Positions 1 through 11,978 are shown, numbered from the stretch's first letter. The stretch: DNA of 64,000 nucleotides from Aquila chrysaetos chrysaetos (GCF_900496995.4 NC_044019.1:5553501-5617500); one strand, 5' to 3'. Notes: generated by a model not told the origin, from the sequence alone. Translations and numbers: made by a program.

Positions 1-3000
1 TCCCAACAAAGAGAGACCTGCTCAACTCTTGCCCCGCTCCTCTCTCAACAAATCAAGTTGACGGTTTGGCAGCTTTCCGAATTTTATATTACACAATTGC
101 TTCATATGGACAGATACTCTCAAAATGAGCTCACTGCACCTCCACCGTTCCTCCTGCATCTCTGGATGAGCGAGGTCAGGGCAAACAGGCATCAACACAG
201 GCAGCCGCAGAGAAGGAAATGCATGGAAAACTGATTCCTGGCTTCAGCTTCATTTGGAATAAAGAATGCAATACGTCCAGCCCTGAAAAACACTCCTGAA
301 AGGTAACTTGTAGGCAGCTCACAAACCACTAGGGCTGCTTGCTCGAGCCATACACTCGCCCACACCGTAGCCAGGAAGGGGAACGGCAGAGACGCAGGCA
401 GCACTCTGCATGCCAGTTCTCCTGCTCAGACCAGGCTACAGCCAGGAGCAGGGCATTATCAAGGAAAAGCATCTTCAGGCCGCTTGAAACAAAACACTCA
501 TTTAAATGAGTCACTGAAGTTACAACCTCAAAAAATACTTAATTTTCAGTACTTAAACTACTTAAATGTAAGAATTGGTAGTGATTCTTCCAAGTTTCTG
601 CACTAATGACAAACACCGCTGAGAATCTCTGGTCTTCTAGCACAGCTGAACACCTTAAAGCAAAAAGAAATTAAAATCTCACCTTATTCACCCTAATATT
701 AGCAAAGGAAAAAAAAAATCCACAAATCCACTGGAATTAAAATACAATTCATTAGGAGGTCACCTTACCGTCATCTAGCTGTACTGGGTATCATTATGTT
801 GTCGCACCAGTTTGATTTTTTTTTTTTTTTTAAATACCAATTGCTCTAATTAAAGTTAATGGGCATTAAATATTTTGGTGGGGATGGTGCAGGGAAATCA
901 AATCACTTCTCTTTGGGCAACAAATACAGACTTTGAACATAGACAGATGAAAAAATTCAAGTTTGAAGCTTTTAGTTTTGATCTGTGTTCCTCAATGTGT
1001 TGGGAGAAATTACATCCCCCTGTCTTGCAGGTATTTTATGAGGGTGAAGCCGTGAATTCTCGAAAGCTGGTCAGGGTGATGCAGGACAGGTGAGTACACA
1101 GGCAGAACTACTTTTTAACCTAGCGAGACTGCAGATTGGTTTCCCCATCAATGAAAGCTTGCAGCTAGAGTTATTACAGCTAGTTTTTAAAAGATAAAAA
1201 AGCAGGCTGAAAAGTCCAATTTTCTGATCACTTAGTACATACACTACTGCCACACACAGCTCCGGTTGTCAATGCAGTTCTGAGTAGGAAAAAAAAATAT
1301 GAAAACTATGAGCATACAACTGGAAATTGCAACTTGGAATGGAGAATCCTACAGAAACTGGATTTTTATTTTCCCCATCATTCTCTCAGGTAAACATTGC
1401 TTTAAGCCTTTGAATTGCAAGCTTAAATTACAATTAGCAGCGAGCAGGACCCAGCGAAGCTTTTAGGACTTCACTGTATCACATTGCAGTTTCATCCTCT
1501 TGCTCGAGCCTTTCAGCTCAACTGCTAAAATACTGAATGGCTAATCTCCTGCTGGCTGAGCATTGAAGATAGCCCACAAATTTCCAGCAGAAACTAGAAG
1601 AATCTCTCAAGTCAAACGCTGTGTGGTAATTTTTAATCATTTGCTAAGCACTACTAAAAATAAGTTGTGGAGAAAGAATCAGAGGGTGAACAAAGCAAAC
1701 TGCAGAGTACCCCAGCAAAAGTGCAGCACGAGGCTACCCCAAGTAGAGAGACACAAAATCTGATAGCTCAGGTAAATTTTTTGTCAAACTGGAATTTAAC
1801 AACAAACCAACAGCAGCCTGTTGAAAGAGCTTCAGAATATAAAACTAAAAAAGGAATTAAATTGTTGAGTTAATCCTAGAAATACAGACTGAGCTCTATT
1901 TAACCCACAGCTGAAGCCATCTGCTACAGAAGCAAACAGCAAGGTGAATGACACCTCAATTACATTGAGTTTCCTGTATTCCTTCCATTACCTGCAACTT
2001 TTGAACTCTGTCTCCCCCAAGTGAAGTTACAAAAACGACTTTAGCTCTGTAATAAAAGCGTATCACATACAGACCACCCGAATTTTAGATACAGGCAGGC
2101 TGTGCCCTCCTCCCCTCTATACCTGGTACCATTCACACTTATGAAGCCACAAGTCTGGGCTGCTCAAGCACACCAGTAAGTTGACTCCTGTGCCCACATC
2201 ACCTCCCTGCAGATGATTTCTAAATGCCAAGCTGGGATCATAGGGCTGGTCCTCGGTCGATACTTTTCAATAAAAGCAAGGAAACAAGTCCATTAGCCAT
2301 GTCAGCCACATAACTTGGCAGTTCTATGTCTGCTAAGAAAACAGTTGAGTTTGTTTTTTCCAACATCTGTCTATGAAACAGACATATTTGATTTGGAGGC
2401 TTTAAACAGCAACAGGAAAACTCCCCCCCCCCGCCCCCAAACACTTTCAAGGCTATGCAGTGGAACTGGAAAACAGAGTGCTCAGGTATTTCAGTTACGG
2501 GCAATCTTCAATACTGCCTGAAGCTGTGTTGGTTAAAGCACTGACACATGCACACTTGTTTGTTTTAATAATGGATTTTATTAATCTTATAAACCTGTTA
2601 TACGTCCACCTACCAGTACAACTAGCATTAAAACTTAATGAGGTTTTTTTTTTTGTTTTTGGTTTTTTTTTTTTTTTTTTACACTCAAGGACTGACGTTT
2701 ACAAGAAATTCCTCTTCTCCACTTCTAAAGTGAAATTAATAATTAGCTCCCCTGGCTACTACTACTAAAATCCATATTCCACTTGGCCTTCCTAAGCAAG
2801 ACTTCAAGTTGGGTTTCTTGTAAAAAGTAAAGATGCCAACACTCGTGAGGCTTTAAGTGTTGGGGAAAAAGAAGACACCAAAAATAGCAATTTATTTTCT
2901 CTTGAAAAATCCACACTTGAATGTCTTGGGCAAGTCCTGGTGGAGCAGGATCCAAACCCTCTAGGTGCAGGAAGGGGTCAGTTGCTGGAACAGCACACAG

Positions 3001-3289
3001 GTGAGAACACACACGGTACGTCAGGGCTTCCGTGGGGCTTTGGGGGGGCAGGACACCCCCATCGGCTGATGCCGCCGCGAACCTCCCACCCTGGGGGCTC
3101 TGAGAACAGACCTCTGCTGCTGCAAAGGGGGGTCTGTGCCCCCCACAAAGGGTTGGGTTGGGGGGGGGGGGATATTGTCCTGGGGTAAGGCCTGGCTCAC
3201 CCTTGGGTGCTCATCCTGGGGCACGGAGAGGCCTGGGGGCACAGGGGAACCCCTCAGGGGACACCCCCTCCCCACAGAGGAGTAGGACA
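1..3289. other. Part of SRSF4 intron 1, no exon seen
   Basis: This stretch lies downstream (minus strand) of SRSF4 exon 1, so it should be intron 1. I looked for the next SRSF4 exon, which would continue the first RRM (GYGFVEF...), and did not find it, so exon 2 lies beyond position 1. The sequence is AT-rich up to about 2.9 kb with T-runs (about 817–831 and 2645–2680), then becomes GC-rich toward the CpG island. The short open frames here show no domain, codon bias or splice pattern that I can support. Confidence 0.6.
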
Positions 3290-3635
3290 CAGGTGACTTG
3301 CCCCCCAATAACTGAAGCAGGGACCCAGGTGTCCTGCCCCCCCCTTGCCACAGAGGCCCAGGCGTCCTGCCCCCCCCATTGCCACAGAAACCCAGGCGTC
3401 CTGCCCTCCCGCACCCCCGCCATAGAGGCCCAGGCGTCCTGCCCCCCCCGTTGCCATGGGAACCCAGGCGTCCTGCCCGTCCCCCCCATTTCCACAGAGC
3501 CCCAGGCGTCCTCCCCACACCTCCCCCAAGGGGCTCAGGTGCCCGGCGGGGACCCAGGCGTCCTGCCCGCCCCCCCTCCTCCTCCTCCTCCTCTTCCCCC
3601 CGGGGGAACCCAGGCGTCCTGCCCGCCCCTCACAC
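3290..3635. repeat. Minisatellite in SRSF4 intron 1 next to exon 1
   Basis: A core of the form CCCAGGCGTCCTGCCC recurs about eight or nine times, for example near 3328, 3361, 3392, 3431, 3466, 3504, 3558 and 3612. Copies are 30–55 bases apart and separated by C-runs and short variable words such as TTGCCACAGA. The long ORFs across it on both strands only reflect the repeat. It sits within about 80 bases of the exon 1 splice donor, so length variation would change the start of intron 1. Confidence 0.85.
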
Positions 3636-3710
3636 CGCCGCCGCCCGGGGCCGGGCCGGGCCGCGCTCCGCCGGCGGGCGGCAGGAGGGGCCGGGCCGGG
3701 CCGCGCTCAC

Positions 3711-3817
3711 CCGTTCTTGAGATCCACCTCCAGGATCTTGCCGTAGCCCTTGAAGAACCGCTCCACGTCCCGTTCCCGCGCCTGGTAGCTGAGGCGGCCG
3801 ATGTAGACCCGCGGCAT
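3711..3817 (-). CDS. SRSF4: SRSF4, coding exon 1 (partial gene)
   Basis: Read on the minus strand from the ATG at 3817, this exon encodes MPRVYIGRLSYQARERDV and continues to ...ILEVDLKNG. This is the N-terminal half of the first RNA-recognition motif of serine/arginine-rich splicing factor 4. The RNP2 motif VYIGRL is at residues 4–9. The words QARERDVERFF and KGYGKILEV separate it from SRSF6 and SRSF5, which are otherwise close. The exon holds 35 codons plus two bases and ends at the donor GG|GTGAGC, the boundary known for mammalian SRSF4. The protein is a nuclear SR factor that binds exonic enhancers and recruits the spliceosome. The second half of RRM1, the pseudo-RRM and the RS domain lie outside the window. 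Identification rests on remembered family sequence but the match is nearly exact. Confidence 0.95.
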
Positions 3818-4080
3818 CGCGCCCGGCGGGGCCGGGGGAGGGGGGGGGGGGGGGGGATGGGGGAGGAGGGGGGGGAGGGCGGCCCGCGGGGGCGGGGCTG
3901 CACCGGCGGCGGAGCGCGCGCGCCGGGGGCGGGGCGAGGCGGCAGCGCGACGTCACGGCGCCGCACGGGGAAGGGAGGGGGAGCGATGAAGGGGAGGAAT
4001 ACGTCACCGAAGGCCACGCCTCCCTCCCCGCCTCCCGGCCTGGCCGAGCCGCTCTTAAAGGGGCCGCGCAGCTGTGTGGA
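3818..4080 (-). promoter_or_regulatory. SRSF4: SRSF4 5' UTR and CpG-island promoter
   Basis: Upstream of the SRSF4 start (higher coordinates) the DNA is very GC- and CpG-rich, with long G-runs (3839–3856), GC boxes and a CGTCA element (CRE-like, about 3950–3955 and 3999–4004). A minus-strand CCCCTTTAAGAGC at about 4052–4064 could act as a weak TATA-like element. This is typical of a housekeeping CpG-island promoter. The exact transcription start cannot be placed from sequence alone. Confidence 0.6.
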
Positions 4081-4089
4081 GTCGGCTGT

Positions 4090-4620
4090 GAGACAGCGGC
4101 GCTGTGGGCCCCACCGTCCCCATCTACAGGGCAGGGACAGGGGTCCCCTTTCCCCCTATGGAGAGGGCGTATCGGTCCCCCCTTTTCCCATATGCAGGGC
4201 ACTAATGGGGGTCCCCGATCTGTCAGGGGGCTTGTGGGGTCCCCACTTCCCTGATATGCAGGGCACGGGTGGGGTCCTCCTTCCCCACGGGTCTGGGGGG
4301 TCCTGGGGTCCCCCCTCCCCATATACGCGGTGTTGTTGGGGTGTGCCATCCCGTGGTTCGGGGGTCTTGTGGGTGTCCCCCTTCCCCATGTACACGGCAA
4401 TGACGGGGGTTCACCTTCCCGTGGGTCGGGGGGGGTTGTGGGGTAACCCTCCCCCAGCTGCCAGGCACAGGTGGGGGTCCCCCATCTGCCAGGGCACTTG
4501 TGGGGTCCTCTATATGGCAGGGGCTTGTGGGGTGCCCCCTCCCCAACATGCCAGATACTGATGGGCTCCTCCTTCCTCAAATGCAGGCAGGGATGGGGGT
4601 TCCCTCTCCCCACACCCCGG
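4090..4620. repeat. GC-rich minisatellite, ~65-bp period
   Basis: A motif like CCCCATATGCAGGGCACNNNTGGGGGTCCCC recurs at about 4186, 4250, 4317, 4384, 4455, 4510 and 4542, that is every 60–70 bases. Copies differ by many substitutions, so the array is not freshly expanded. Long ORFs on both strands across it are repeat artefacts. Confidence 0.8.
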
Positions 4621-4853
4621 GGTGCTCAGGGGTCCCCCCACGGCATCCCCCCTCCCTGGGGACACCCCCTATCCCTGGCCACACTCGGCCATTCCTCATT
4701 CCCACCGATGAGCAACACATCCCTCTCGCAGATCCCTAAATGCCATTTTTGGGGACTTATTTTTATCGTTTCGGTTGACACATCAGATGCCTAAATCGCA
4801 CCAAACCCCAGCAGAGGCTCTCGGGAACATTTCAGCTTTAGCAGCCACCACCC

Positions 4854-4996
4854 CCCTAAAAAAACCTCCACCATCACCCGCTAAAAAATTAATACTGCGT
4901 ATCTGCAACGCCAGCAGCTGGATTCCCTAAAAAAACCCCCACCATCACCCCCTAAAAAATTAATACTGCGTATCTGCAAAGCCAGCAGCTGGATTT
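4854..4996. repeat. Two-copy tandem repeat, 71-bp unit
   Basis: The block CCCTAAAAAAACC...CCAGCAGCTGGATT occurs twice head to tail (4854–4924 and 4925–4996). Only a few base differences separate the copies, for example CACCCG versus CACCCC and CAACGCC versus CAAAGCC. It is a local duplication with no coding content. Confidence 0.9.
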
Positions 4997-6609
4997 CCAA
5001 CCACGATCCTGCTCATTTGACAAGTAGAGTTAAATTTAATTATTTATTCCTTCGTGCCCTGGTGTAGGAGTAAGTGCTCGGGAACATTTTGTGAAAATAA
5101 GAGAGTTCTCTAAAGCTTGTTAGGTTTTATTGCCGAATCAAATAAACAAGGGGGATAAAAGCTTTGCATTAATTTTTCTGGTTTATGTCACGCTTAATAG
5201 TGGTCTTAACGATCTCAGAGTCCTTTTTTTGTTTTTTTCCCCACTTTATTTGTCGATCAGGAAAGCGCTGGGGCATGCAATGCTGCTCTGCCTCCAACGC
5301 CGGCGGCTTTGCTGCAGGAGTAAGAAAAATGCAAAATATTGAGGGGTTTAATAGTGGTGAGAGAGCAGAGGGGAGATGCTGGCAAGGAGTTTATCACAGG
5401 TTACATCTAGTAGGCTTCTTGGTTTGCTCTTGTGTAAGGGAGGTCTGAGTGCTAGGGGTTATGGGGGGATAAAATGGCTTCAACATGTCCAGGCAAATTT
5501 AGCTGCTAACACAGGCTGTGAGTTTTAATTTCAAAGTGGTTTGATCTTCGAAAAGCACACGCAGTTGTAGAGGAGCCCCCTCCAACCTCAAGCAATGTCC
5601 CTGCCCCACCACCCTTCTTCTCATCCCCCCGGACCCAGAAAATGCATAGGTATGATACTTAACTCCCCCTTTTCACACCCAAAAGCTATGTTTTTGGAAT
5701 GAGAGTCCCTCCTGCAGCAGTGATTTTACATATCGGTGTTTTCCATTGCACGTCACCCTCCAGGGAGGTAAATATGCCGCCTGTGGCTCTTCCTTCCCAT
5801 CAGCAAAAGGCAGCAGTGGAGCTGAGTGGCTGTTTACCAGTCTCCACCAGCGATACTCATGAAAAAATATTGCATTGACTCCGAAATTGTGGGATGCTCA
5901 GCTGGAGGATGGCATTACCCAAAGCACGTTGTGGTGCTGCACCACGGCTGTGCACGAAATAACTGAAATCCTTGTTCTGAGCTGGTGCACCAGTTTATTT
6001 CAATTGCAGAGTATATTTAGGTGGCATTTCACTTCTAGTTCATCCTACGGAGCAGCACGGAGAGCCTGCTGAAAGCTGAGAGCATCACCTGGGTACACAG
6101 ACAGCCACGACAGAAGCAGCACTACTGAAATCACAGGGCGGGTTTTATTCCATAGAAGAGGGGACAGGCATTTCTGCACAGCGGGAAGGTGCCCAAGGGA
6201 AAAACTTCAGGTCTGGGGCACTTTGATGCCCAACGCCGCAGCCTTCCCCATCCCTCCCTGGGCACCATCTCCCAGAGGCAACGGGATGCAGCACTGCCCT
6301 AGCAGGACATAGCAAATGCAAACACAGTTGGATTCACCTCTTGGCTCAAAACAGCTCTCTCCATGAAAAGAAAGCAGGGCTTTCTAGCAATTTCTTCTGT
6401 CTTCCACTTCCTGTTGCGACGAGACAGGCGCCACGCTGAGATGTCACCGTGACGCAACACAGGTAGATGACAGATGACACTGTAGAACTTCCCAGGCAGC
6501 TTGCGCCAGGGCCCTTCATCCTGCTGACCGGCAGGACGGAGCCTGGCTGGTCAGCGAAAGGGTCACGGCTGGAAGTTGCAGCCAAGCTGTGAAAAAAAAA
6601 AAAACTAAA
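4997..6609. other. Intergenic, 5' flank of the HSF-like gene
   Basis: I see no gene, RNA gene or recognisable mobile element. The last few hundred bases before 6610 are the probable promoter or 5' UTR of the HSF-like gene. No TATA box or CpG island is obvious. Confidence 0.4.
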
Positions 6610-8432
6610 ATGGAGCCGCCTTCACCAGAGACATCCTGGGCTTCCGACCCAGAGGAGCCAGACTGGTGGGTGGCTTCAGCTTCTCCCAGCCACCCAGGAG
6701 GTGGTACGGGAACATCCTGGGATGATGCCACCGGACCTCTCAGAGAAGAAAACACCTTTAAAAGTTTGCCTGATGAATCCTGGACCTCCATCATATGGGT
6801 TTTTTTCTCAGAGGAGAGCTCTGCCAACACCAACCAGTCTTCAGCCTGCTCCTTCCTCAAGAAGCTCTGGAAGATCGTCAGCAGCCATCATGTCCAGTCT
6901 ATCTGGTGGGGTGATGATGGAAACTGCATCGTGATTGCAGAAAAACTCTTCAGAAGGGAAGTGCTGGGGAGGAGGGGACCCCTGAAGATCTTTAAAACCG
7001 AGTCCATGAGAGGCTTCATTTTCCAACTTAACCTCCATGGATTCTGCAAAATGGAAGGGGATTCTCTCATATCTGCCTCCATCGAGGAGATGCGAGCAGT
7101 AGCAGCAGCAGGTTCTGCTCTGGGCAAGGTATGTCGGTTCCTCCGCACATGAAAGAACCCTTGGGACATTCTCGGGGGGAGAGGTTCACATTCAGAAAAA
7201 ATAAGCTTTTACAAGGTGGGAGATGCGGCTGGGAGCAAATGGCCTGACTGTGTCTCACAGGTCATTTTCAGGAATTCTTGATGCAGGATTTCAGAGGAGC
7301 AGAAATGCCGACAAAATAAGATTTTGGTTATTTCTGCTTACTTTGAATCTGTGAAACAGAAAGATCAGCCCATCATATTGTGCTTTCTTTGTGTTTGTGC
7401 CGTATCTGGCTGCACCAAAAATTTACATCTTCTTGTGGCACCTGCTGAATGCTGACAAGATACCCGGCAGCATCACATTATTCCCCACATGTCCATTCCA
7501 CTCTGTGGTGCCTGAAAACTAGTGGTATTTGCATTTCTCCATCAGCTTTCAGGCTTTTGAAAACCCTACATTTCTCTGCTCCCAAATGCCAAAAACACAA
7601 GGGTGGTTATTACTTAACAAAACCCTATCCTAACATTTTATTCAGCTGAAACTTGAGGTTCAAAATGCCCCAGAGGGCCCTTTTTAATACCCATGTTTGG
7701 TTTTGCTCATGCAGATGCTTAGTTATCAGATCTCTGTCTTTCTCCTCCTTGCAATGATGGCAACTAACTCCTCTCCTTTGCGTTTTGTAGCTGCTCTTCT
7801 ACCACAACCCCTTTTTTAAGAGAGATTGCCCTAACCTCCTCTGGATGTGCACGCAAAGTGCTGGTGAAAGAAAGAGAGCCCCCGCTGCATCCCCACTGGG
7901 CCCCAACTTGAAGGACAACCACCCGAGAAGAAGACGACCTGATGCTCAGCCAGCGGTAGGAGCTGCGGAGGAGGAGAACGACACCCAGACATCTGCAACC
8001 ACCATCTCCACACCGACCAAGCCACGGGCTGACACAACCGCCCAGACGGGCAGTGCCGGTCCATCCCCACCAAAGCAGCACCGCAGCCACAGCCCCACTG
8101 GCATCCAGGAGGCGGCTCCTGCTCCATCCATGGCTTCACCACACCGTGTCACACCTCCTGCCCCAAACACTCCCTTCACGCCAGCCATGGGACTCCCCGC
8201 ATTTCCATCTGGGCAGCCACAATTAGTTGCTATGCAGGTCCCCGGGGCTGGCCTGCCTCCATTCTGCGCTCCATGGTTTGCGATGACCACACTGGCAGCA
8301 CCATCTGCTGTTCCCGTGCCAGGGCCACCGCACGGCCAAGCTCCAACCCAGTGCCACTGCCCGACCTGCACCTGCAGACCAAACACCGCAGCTGCCGGCG
8401 ACGGGGTTGGACCTCAGCGGGGGCTGGACTAG
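6610..8432 (+). CDS. Heat-shock-factor-like protein (HSFX/HSFY type), two exons
   Basis: Exon 1 is 6610–7128 (173 codons) and exon 2 is 7791–8432 (213 codons plus stop), giving 386 aa. The donor is AAG|GTATGT and the acceptor TTTTGTAG|CTG, and phase 0 is kept. The HSF DNA-binding domain runs from about residue 82 (FLKKLWKIV, helix 1) through IWWGDDGNCIVI and the FKTESMRGFIFQLNLHGF helix (residues 128–145). It closes in exon 2 with LLFYHNPFFKRDCPNLL. No heptad-repeat (HR-A/B) trimerisation region follows. The C-terminal half is a Pro/Ala/Thr-rich tail. This matches the HSFX/HSFY group and not HSF1–4. The start is chosen at the first ATG in frame after an A-run. In the recognition helix the near-invariant Arg of the VRQLN motif is Phe (F138), so DNA binding may be altered. 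Mammalian relatives are testis-expressed; expression here is inferred. Confidence 0.85.
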
Positions 8433-8527
8433 AAAGAGCAGAGACCTTAGGTAGCAAGTAAGCGTCACAGGGGTAGAAATACATTAGTATAGGAATAAGT
8501 AACAGTAAATTGTTTGTTGTTCTCGAT

Positions 8528-8533
8528 AATAAA
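8528..8533 (+). promoter_or_regulatory. Polyadenylation signal of the HSF-like gene
   Basis: A canonical AATAAA lies about 95 bases after the stop codon of the HSF-like gene, which supports the 3' end of that gene model. Confidence 0.6.
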
Positions 8534-8919
8534 TCTTTTCCAGTTGCCTTGTCCTGCCTCTGCAGTCTCACAGTCACTGTCTCTACACCCGGGGCGGGGG
8601 GTTGCCTTCAGGGACATGAAGGGTTTGGCTCCAGCCCGGAAAACCCAAAGGCCCCAGGCACTAGCCCTGCGCTCAGCAAAAGCCAGCAAAAGGCCAACCT
8701 GGGGCTGCTCCAGGAGCTGCACCAGCACCCAGGGCCACTCAAACCAAACCAATCCCTCCTAGCTCTTGGGGAGTCCATGCCCCTTCCTCCCCCAGCTCAG
8801 ACCAGGGGCCAGGGGCAGTGGGGCTGCAGGGAGCAGGCTTGGGCTTCTCCTGCTCATCCTACATCCCATCTGGGGACAACTACAGCATTGCAGCTGGCAA
8901 AGCGATAAATCGGTCCTAC
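8534..8919. other. Downstream flank, nothing recognised
   Basis: CG-rich spacer between the HSF-like gene and the next LTR. The short ORFs on both strands show no domain. Confidence 0.4.
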
Positions 8920-10082
8920 AGGAGTGAATTGGGTTTGTGTGGCAAGGTTTTGGTAGCGGGGGGGCTACAGGAGTGGCTTCTGTGAGAAGCTGCTAGAAGC
9001 TTCCCCTATGTCCCATGGAGCCCATGCCAGCTGGCTCCAAGTCGGACCCACCTCTGGCCAAGGCCGAGCCCATCAGCAACAGTGGTAGCGCCGCTGTGAT
9101 AATAGATTTAAGAAGGGAAAAAAAGTTGTGGCAGCACAGAGTGCAGCCGGAGAAAGGAGTGAGAACATGTAAGAGAAACAACCCTGCAGACCCCCAGGTC
9201 AGTGCAGAAGGAGGGGGAGGAGGTGCTCCAGGCGCCGGAGCAGAGATTCCCCTGCAGCCCGTGGGGAAGACCATGGTGAGGCAGGCTGTCCCCCTGCAGC
9301 CCAGGGAGGTCGATGGTGGAGCAGATCTCCATCTGCAGCCCAGGGAGGACCTCATGCCGGAGCAGGTGGGTGCCCGAAGGAGGCTGTGACCCCATGGGAA
9401 GCCTGCACTTGGAGCAGGCTCCTGGCAGGACCTGTGGCCCCCTGGAGAGAGGAGCCCACGCTGGAGCAGGTTTTCTGGCAGGACTTGTGACCCCACTGGG
9501 GACCCACGCTGAAGCAGTCTGTGCCTGAAGGACTGCAGCCTGGGGAAGGGACCCACACTGGAGCAGTTCGTGAAGAACTGCAGCCCGTGGGAAGGACCCG
9601 CGTTGGAGAAGTTTGTGGAGGACTGTGTCCTGTGGGAGGAGCCCCACACTGGAGTAGGGGAAGAGTGTGATGAGTCCTGCCCCTGAGGAGGATGAAGTGG
9701 CAGAGACAATGTGTGATGAACTGATTGTAACCCCTATTCCCCATCCCCCTGCGCTGCTGGAGGGGAGAGGAGGTAGAGAATCCGGGAGTGAAGCTGTGCC
9801 TGGGAAGAAGGGAGGGGAGAGGGGAAGGTGTTTTAAGATTTGGTTTTATTTCTCATTACCCTACTCTGGTTGATTGGCAATAAATTAAGTTAATTTTCCC
9901 TAAGTTGAGTCTGTTTTGCCTGTGACGGTAATTGCTTGAGTGATCTCTCCCTGTCTTTATCTCGATCCATGAGCCCTTTGTTATATTTTCTCTCCTCTGT
10001 CCAGCTCTGAGGGGCGGGGGGAGTGATGGAGCAGCTTGGGTGGGCACCTGGCATCCAGCCAGGGTCAACCCACCACAAGGAG
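8920..10082 (+). mobile_element. Solo LTR, ~1.15 kb, endogenous retrovirus
   Basis: The LTR proper is 8925–10077, from TGAATTGGGTTTGTGTGG (a mutated TG start) to ...AACCCACCACA. The five bases AGGAG lie directly on both sides (8920–8924 and 10078–10082) and look like a target-site duplication. Near the 3' end are AATAAA (9881–9886) and the T-rich R/U5-like tract. The middle contains the CTGGAGCAG / CTGCAGCCC(G/A) minisatellite-like words typical of this LTR. A diverged sibling is at 12783–13785. No internal retroviral genes are attached, so it is a solo LTR. Open frames inside it are not genes. Confidence 0.85.
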
Positions 10083-10845
10083 TCACAACTTAGACTTACT
10101 GGAGCAAGAACCTCTCCCTTCAGCATCTACTGAGGCTTCCTGTAGAGAAGAGGCTTTAACCAAAGCATTTAAACAAGATACTACATCATGATCCCCTTCC
10201 TTTCCACAGAACAGGGAATTTCAGTTTTTGGTGAGAGCAGCCCTGTAGCACTGGCTGTGGAAGATGCTCCACACTGCACAGCCATTTATGCAAAAAAAAA
10301 AAAAAAATCACAGTGCTCATGAGAAATTAGATCACGAGTTCATAGGTTCACAGTAAACATGCCGCACTGCACAGCGCTGTCCAATCATGGAAAGATTCCC
10401 TAAATTAGGTCCCAAGGTAACAGAGCTGAGTATGTGATTCCACCTCCCAAGTTAAGCATCTGTATGCCAGACGAAGAGGACAACAGCCAATTCAACTGGC
10501 ACCGGGAAAAGCAGCAGACAAATGTATTTCATCTCATGACCTGTCCTGATGACTTTAAAATCAGTATTGCTGAATCACTGGCTTGGGTTTCAGAAATCGG
10601 AGGTCTTCAATAGCATCTGAGAGCTTTCCAGGTCTGCACAAAGTCACTGAGAAGCAGATCAAAGTGAGAACAGTAGCTCGAGCAAGGTTCACAGACGGAA
10701 ACATACCCAATGAAGTCAGGAATGTTAAAAATGCTAATCCAGGGAGGGGGATGTCACTTGTACCGAACCAGGTGTTGAAGACTTCTGGGCTTGTACTATA
10801 GTCTTCAGCAGAGGACACCCAGATCATTTCTCACTTTGGTTTTCG
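10083..10845. other. Intergenic, nothing recognised
   Basis: Unique-looking DNA with an A-run at about 10290. I find no exon or repeat in it that I can support. Confidence 0.4.
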
Positions 10846-11660
10846 AAGCCAGTGGTCCCCAAAGTGGGGTGTGCAAGACAATCCATCAGGATGCTAGAAG
10901 GAAATATTTAGTTTCATTTTATTTATATATTGTCATTCAGAGATGGTATATTCTCAACAGCAAATGACTTCTTTACAATACATTGGAATGAGACGGGGAG
11001 CAACCATGAAACTCTCTCCTACCACATGGAGATTTGCTGCTTTTCTCATGGCAAAGGGCTTAAAAGACTTGTGGAACTCAAAGGAGTTTTATTTGACAAA
11101 AAGACAAGCGTTGCAAACTTGCTGATGACCAGCTGCTGTCAGTAGTATGCTACCTAGCAGATATTGTCCAAACAATAAACACACTTAAGGTGCCCCTTCA
11201 AGGTGAATGGGCCATTTGAACGACGAGTGAGAAAGTAACTGCTTTTTGAAAGAAACGCATGCTATGGAGAGGGCATTTGCTAAAAACCCCCAAACGCAAC
11301 ACCTTCCAGTCAGTTTGCAAGCACAACTGGCTGACACCAGGGAAGATGGACATTTAACAGCCAAGGAAACCCTTGGCCTAAGCCCACTGCTTAGGGTTGA
11401 AAAACAAGTATTGTGGTTTAATAAGTGCAGCCGACGATGCACTTCTTCCATTTGCATCTACACATCCGTGTCAGGCATTTTTTTTCAGCAGTGAGAGTCA
11501 TTAAAACCAAGTATCAGAATAAACTGGACTTAGAACCAGCCCTTCGGATGGCTCTATCACAATGCGCTAAACCAAGATTTTCAAAACTAATGAGGCGTAG
11601 GCAATCACAGTGCCCTCACTATAAAATATTGTTATTATTAATAGTATTTTTTTAGCAAGA
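10846..11660 (+). pseudogene. hAT-family (Charlie/ZBED-like) transposase remnant
   Basis: The + strand translation around 11041–11210 reads GLKRLVELKGVLFDKK... and, in a shifted frame, YLADI..INTLKVPLQG. These are characteristic of hAT-Charlie/ZBED-type transposases (VELKDEVL..., LAYLADIFSKLN...LQG). Around 11490–11600 it reads FSAVRVIKTKYQNKLDLEP followed by ALRMALS, the hAT C-terminal dimerisation segment (TKYRNRLDVEPDLRCALS in relatives). The block between is mostly missing or scrambled, and several frameshifts and stops break it. At 10846 CCAGTGGTCCCCAAAGTGGGG resembles a hAT terminal inverted repeat. The 3' end is not defined. It is a dead DNA-transposon copy, identified from remembered family motifs. 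Confidence 0.6.
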
Positions 11661-11978
11661 GAAAAAGGGGGGGTTGTACCATTAATAGAGTAAAATAAAA
11701 AAAATATTTTCAAATATTGTTCATCTTTATCGCCTACTTTTTAAATTTCTACTGTTTGTGTATGTCTTACAGGGTTCCTAATTAGTTCAGGAAAACATAC
11801 ATATGATTTATAAATAAATAAGTACACATATTTGGGGGGGGGGGGTGTATGCTCAAAAATTGTTTACTGATAGGAGTGTGCCATCAAAAAAACCTCTTAA
11901 ATAGCAGACAGCAATGGTAAGATGGACCTTCCCTTCCCCCGCAAGACCCTCAGCCACAGTCCAGCTATTGCACTGATT

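Noticed and set aside
3158..4561. 467-codon + strand ORF, proline-rich
   Set aside because: It runs across two minisatellites and antisense to SRSF4 exon 1 and its promoter; C-runs explain the prolines.
8993..9709. 238-codon minus-strand ORF
   Set aside because: It lies inside a solo LTR, antisense, and is built from the LTR's own internal repeats.
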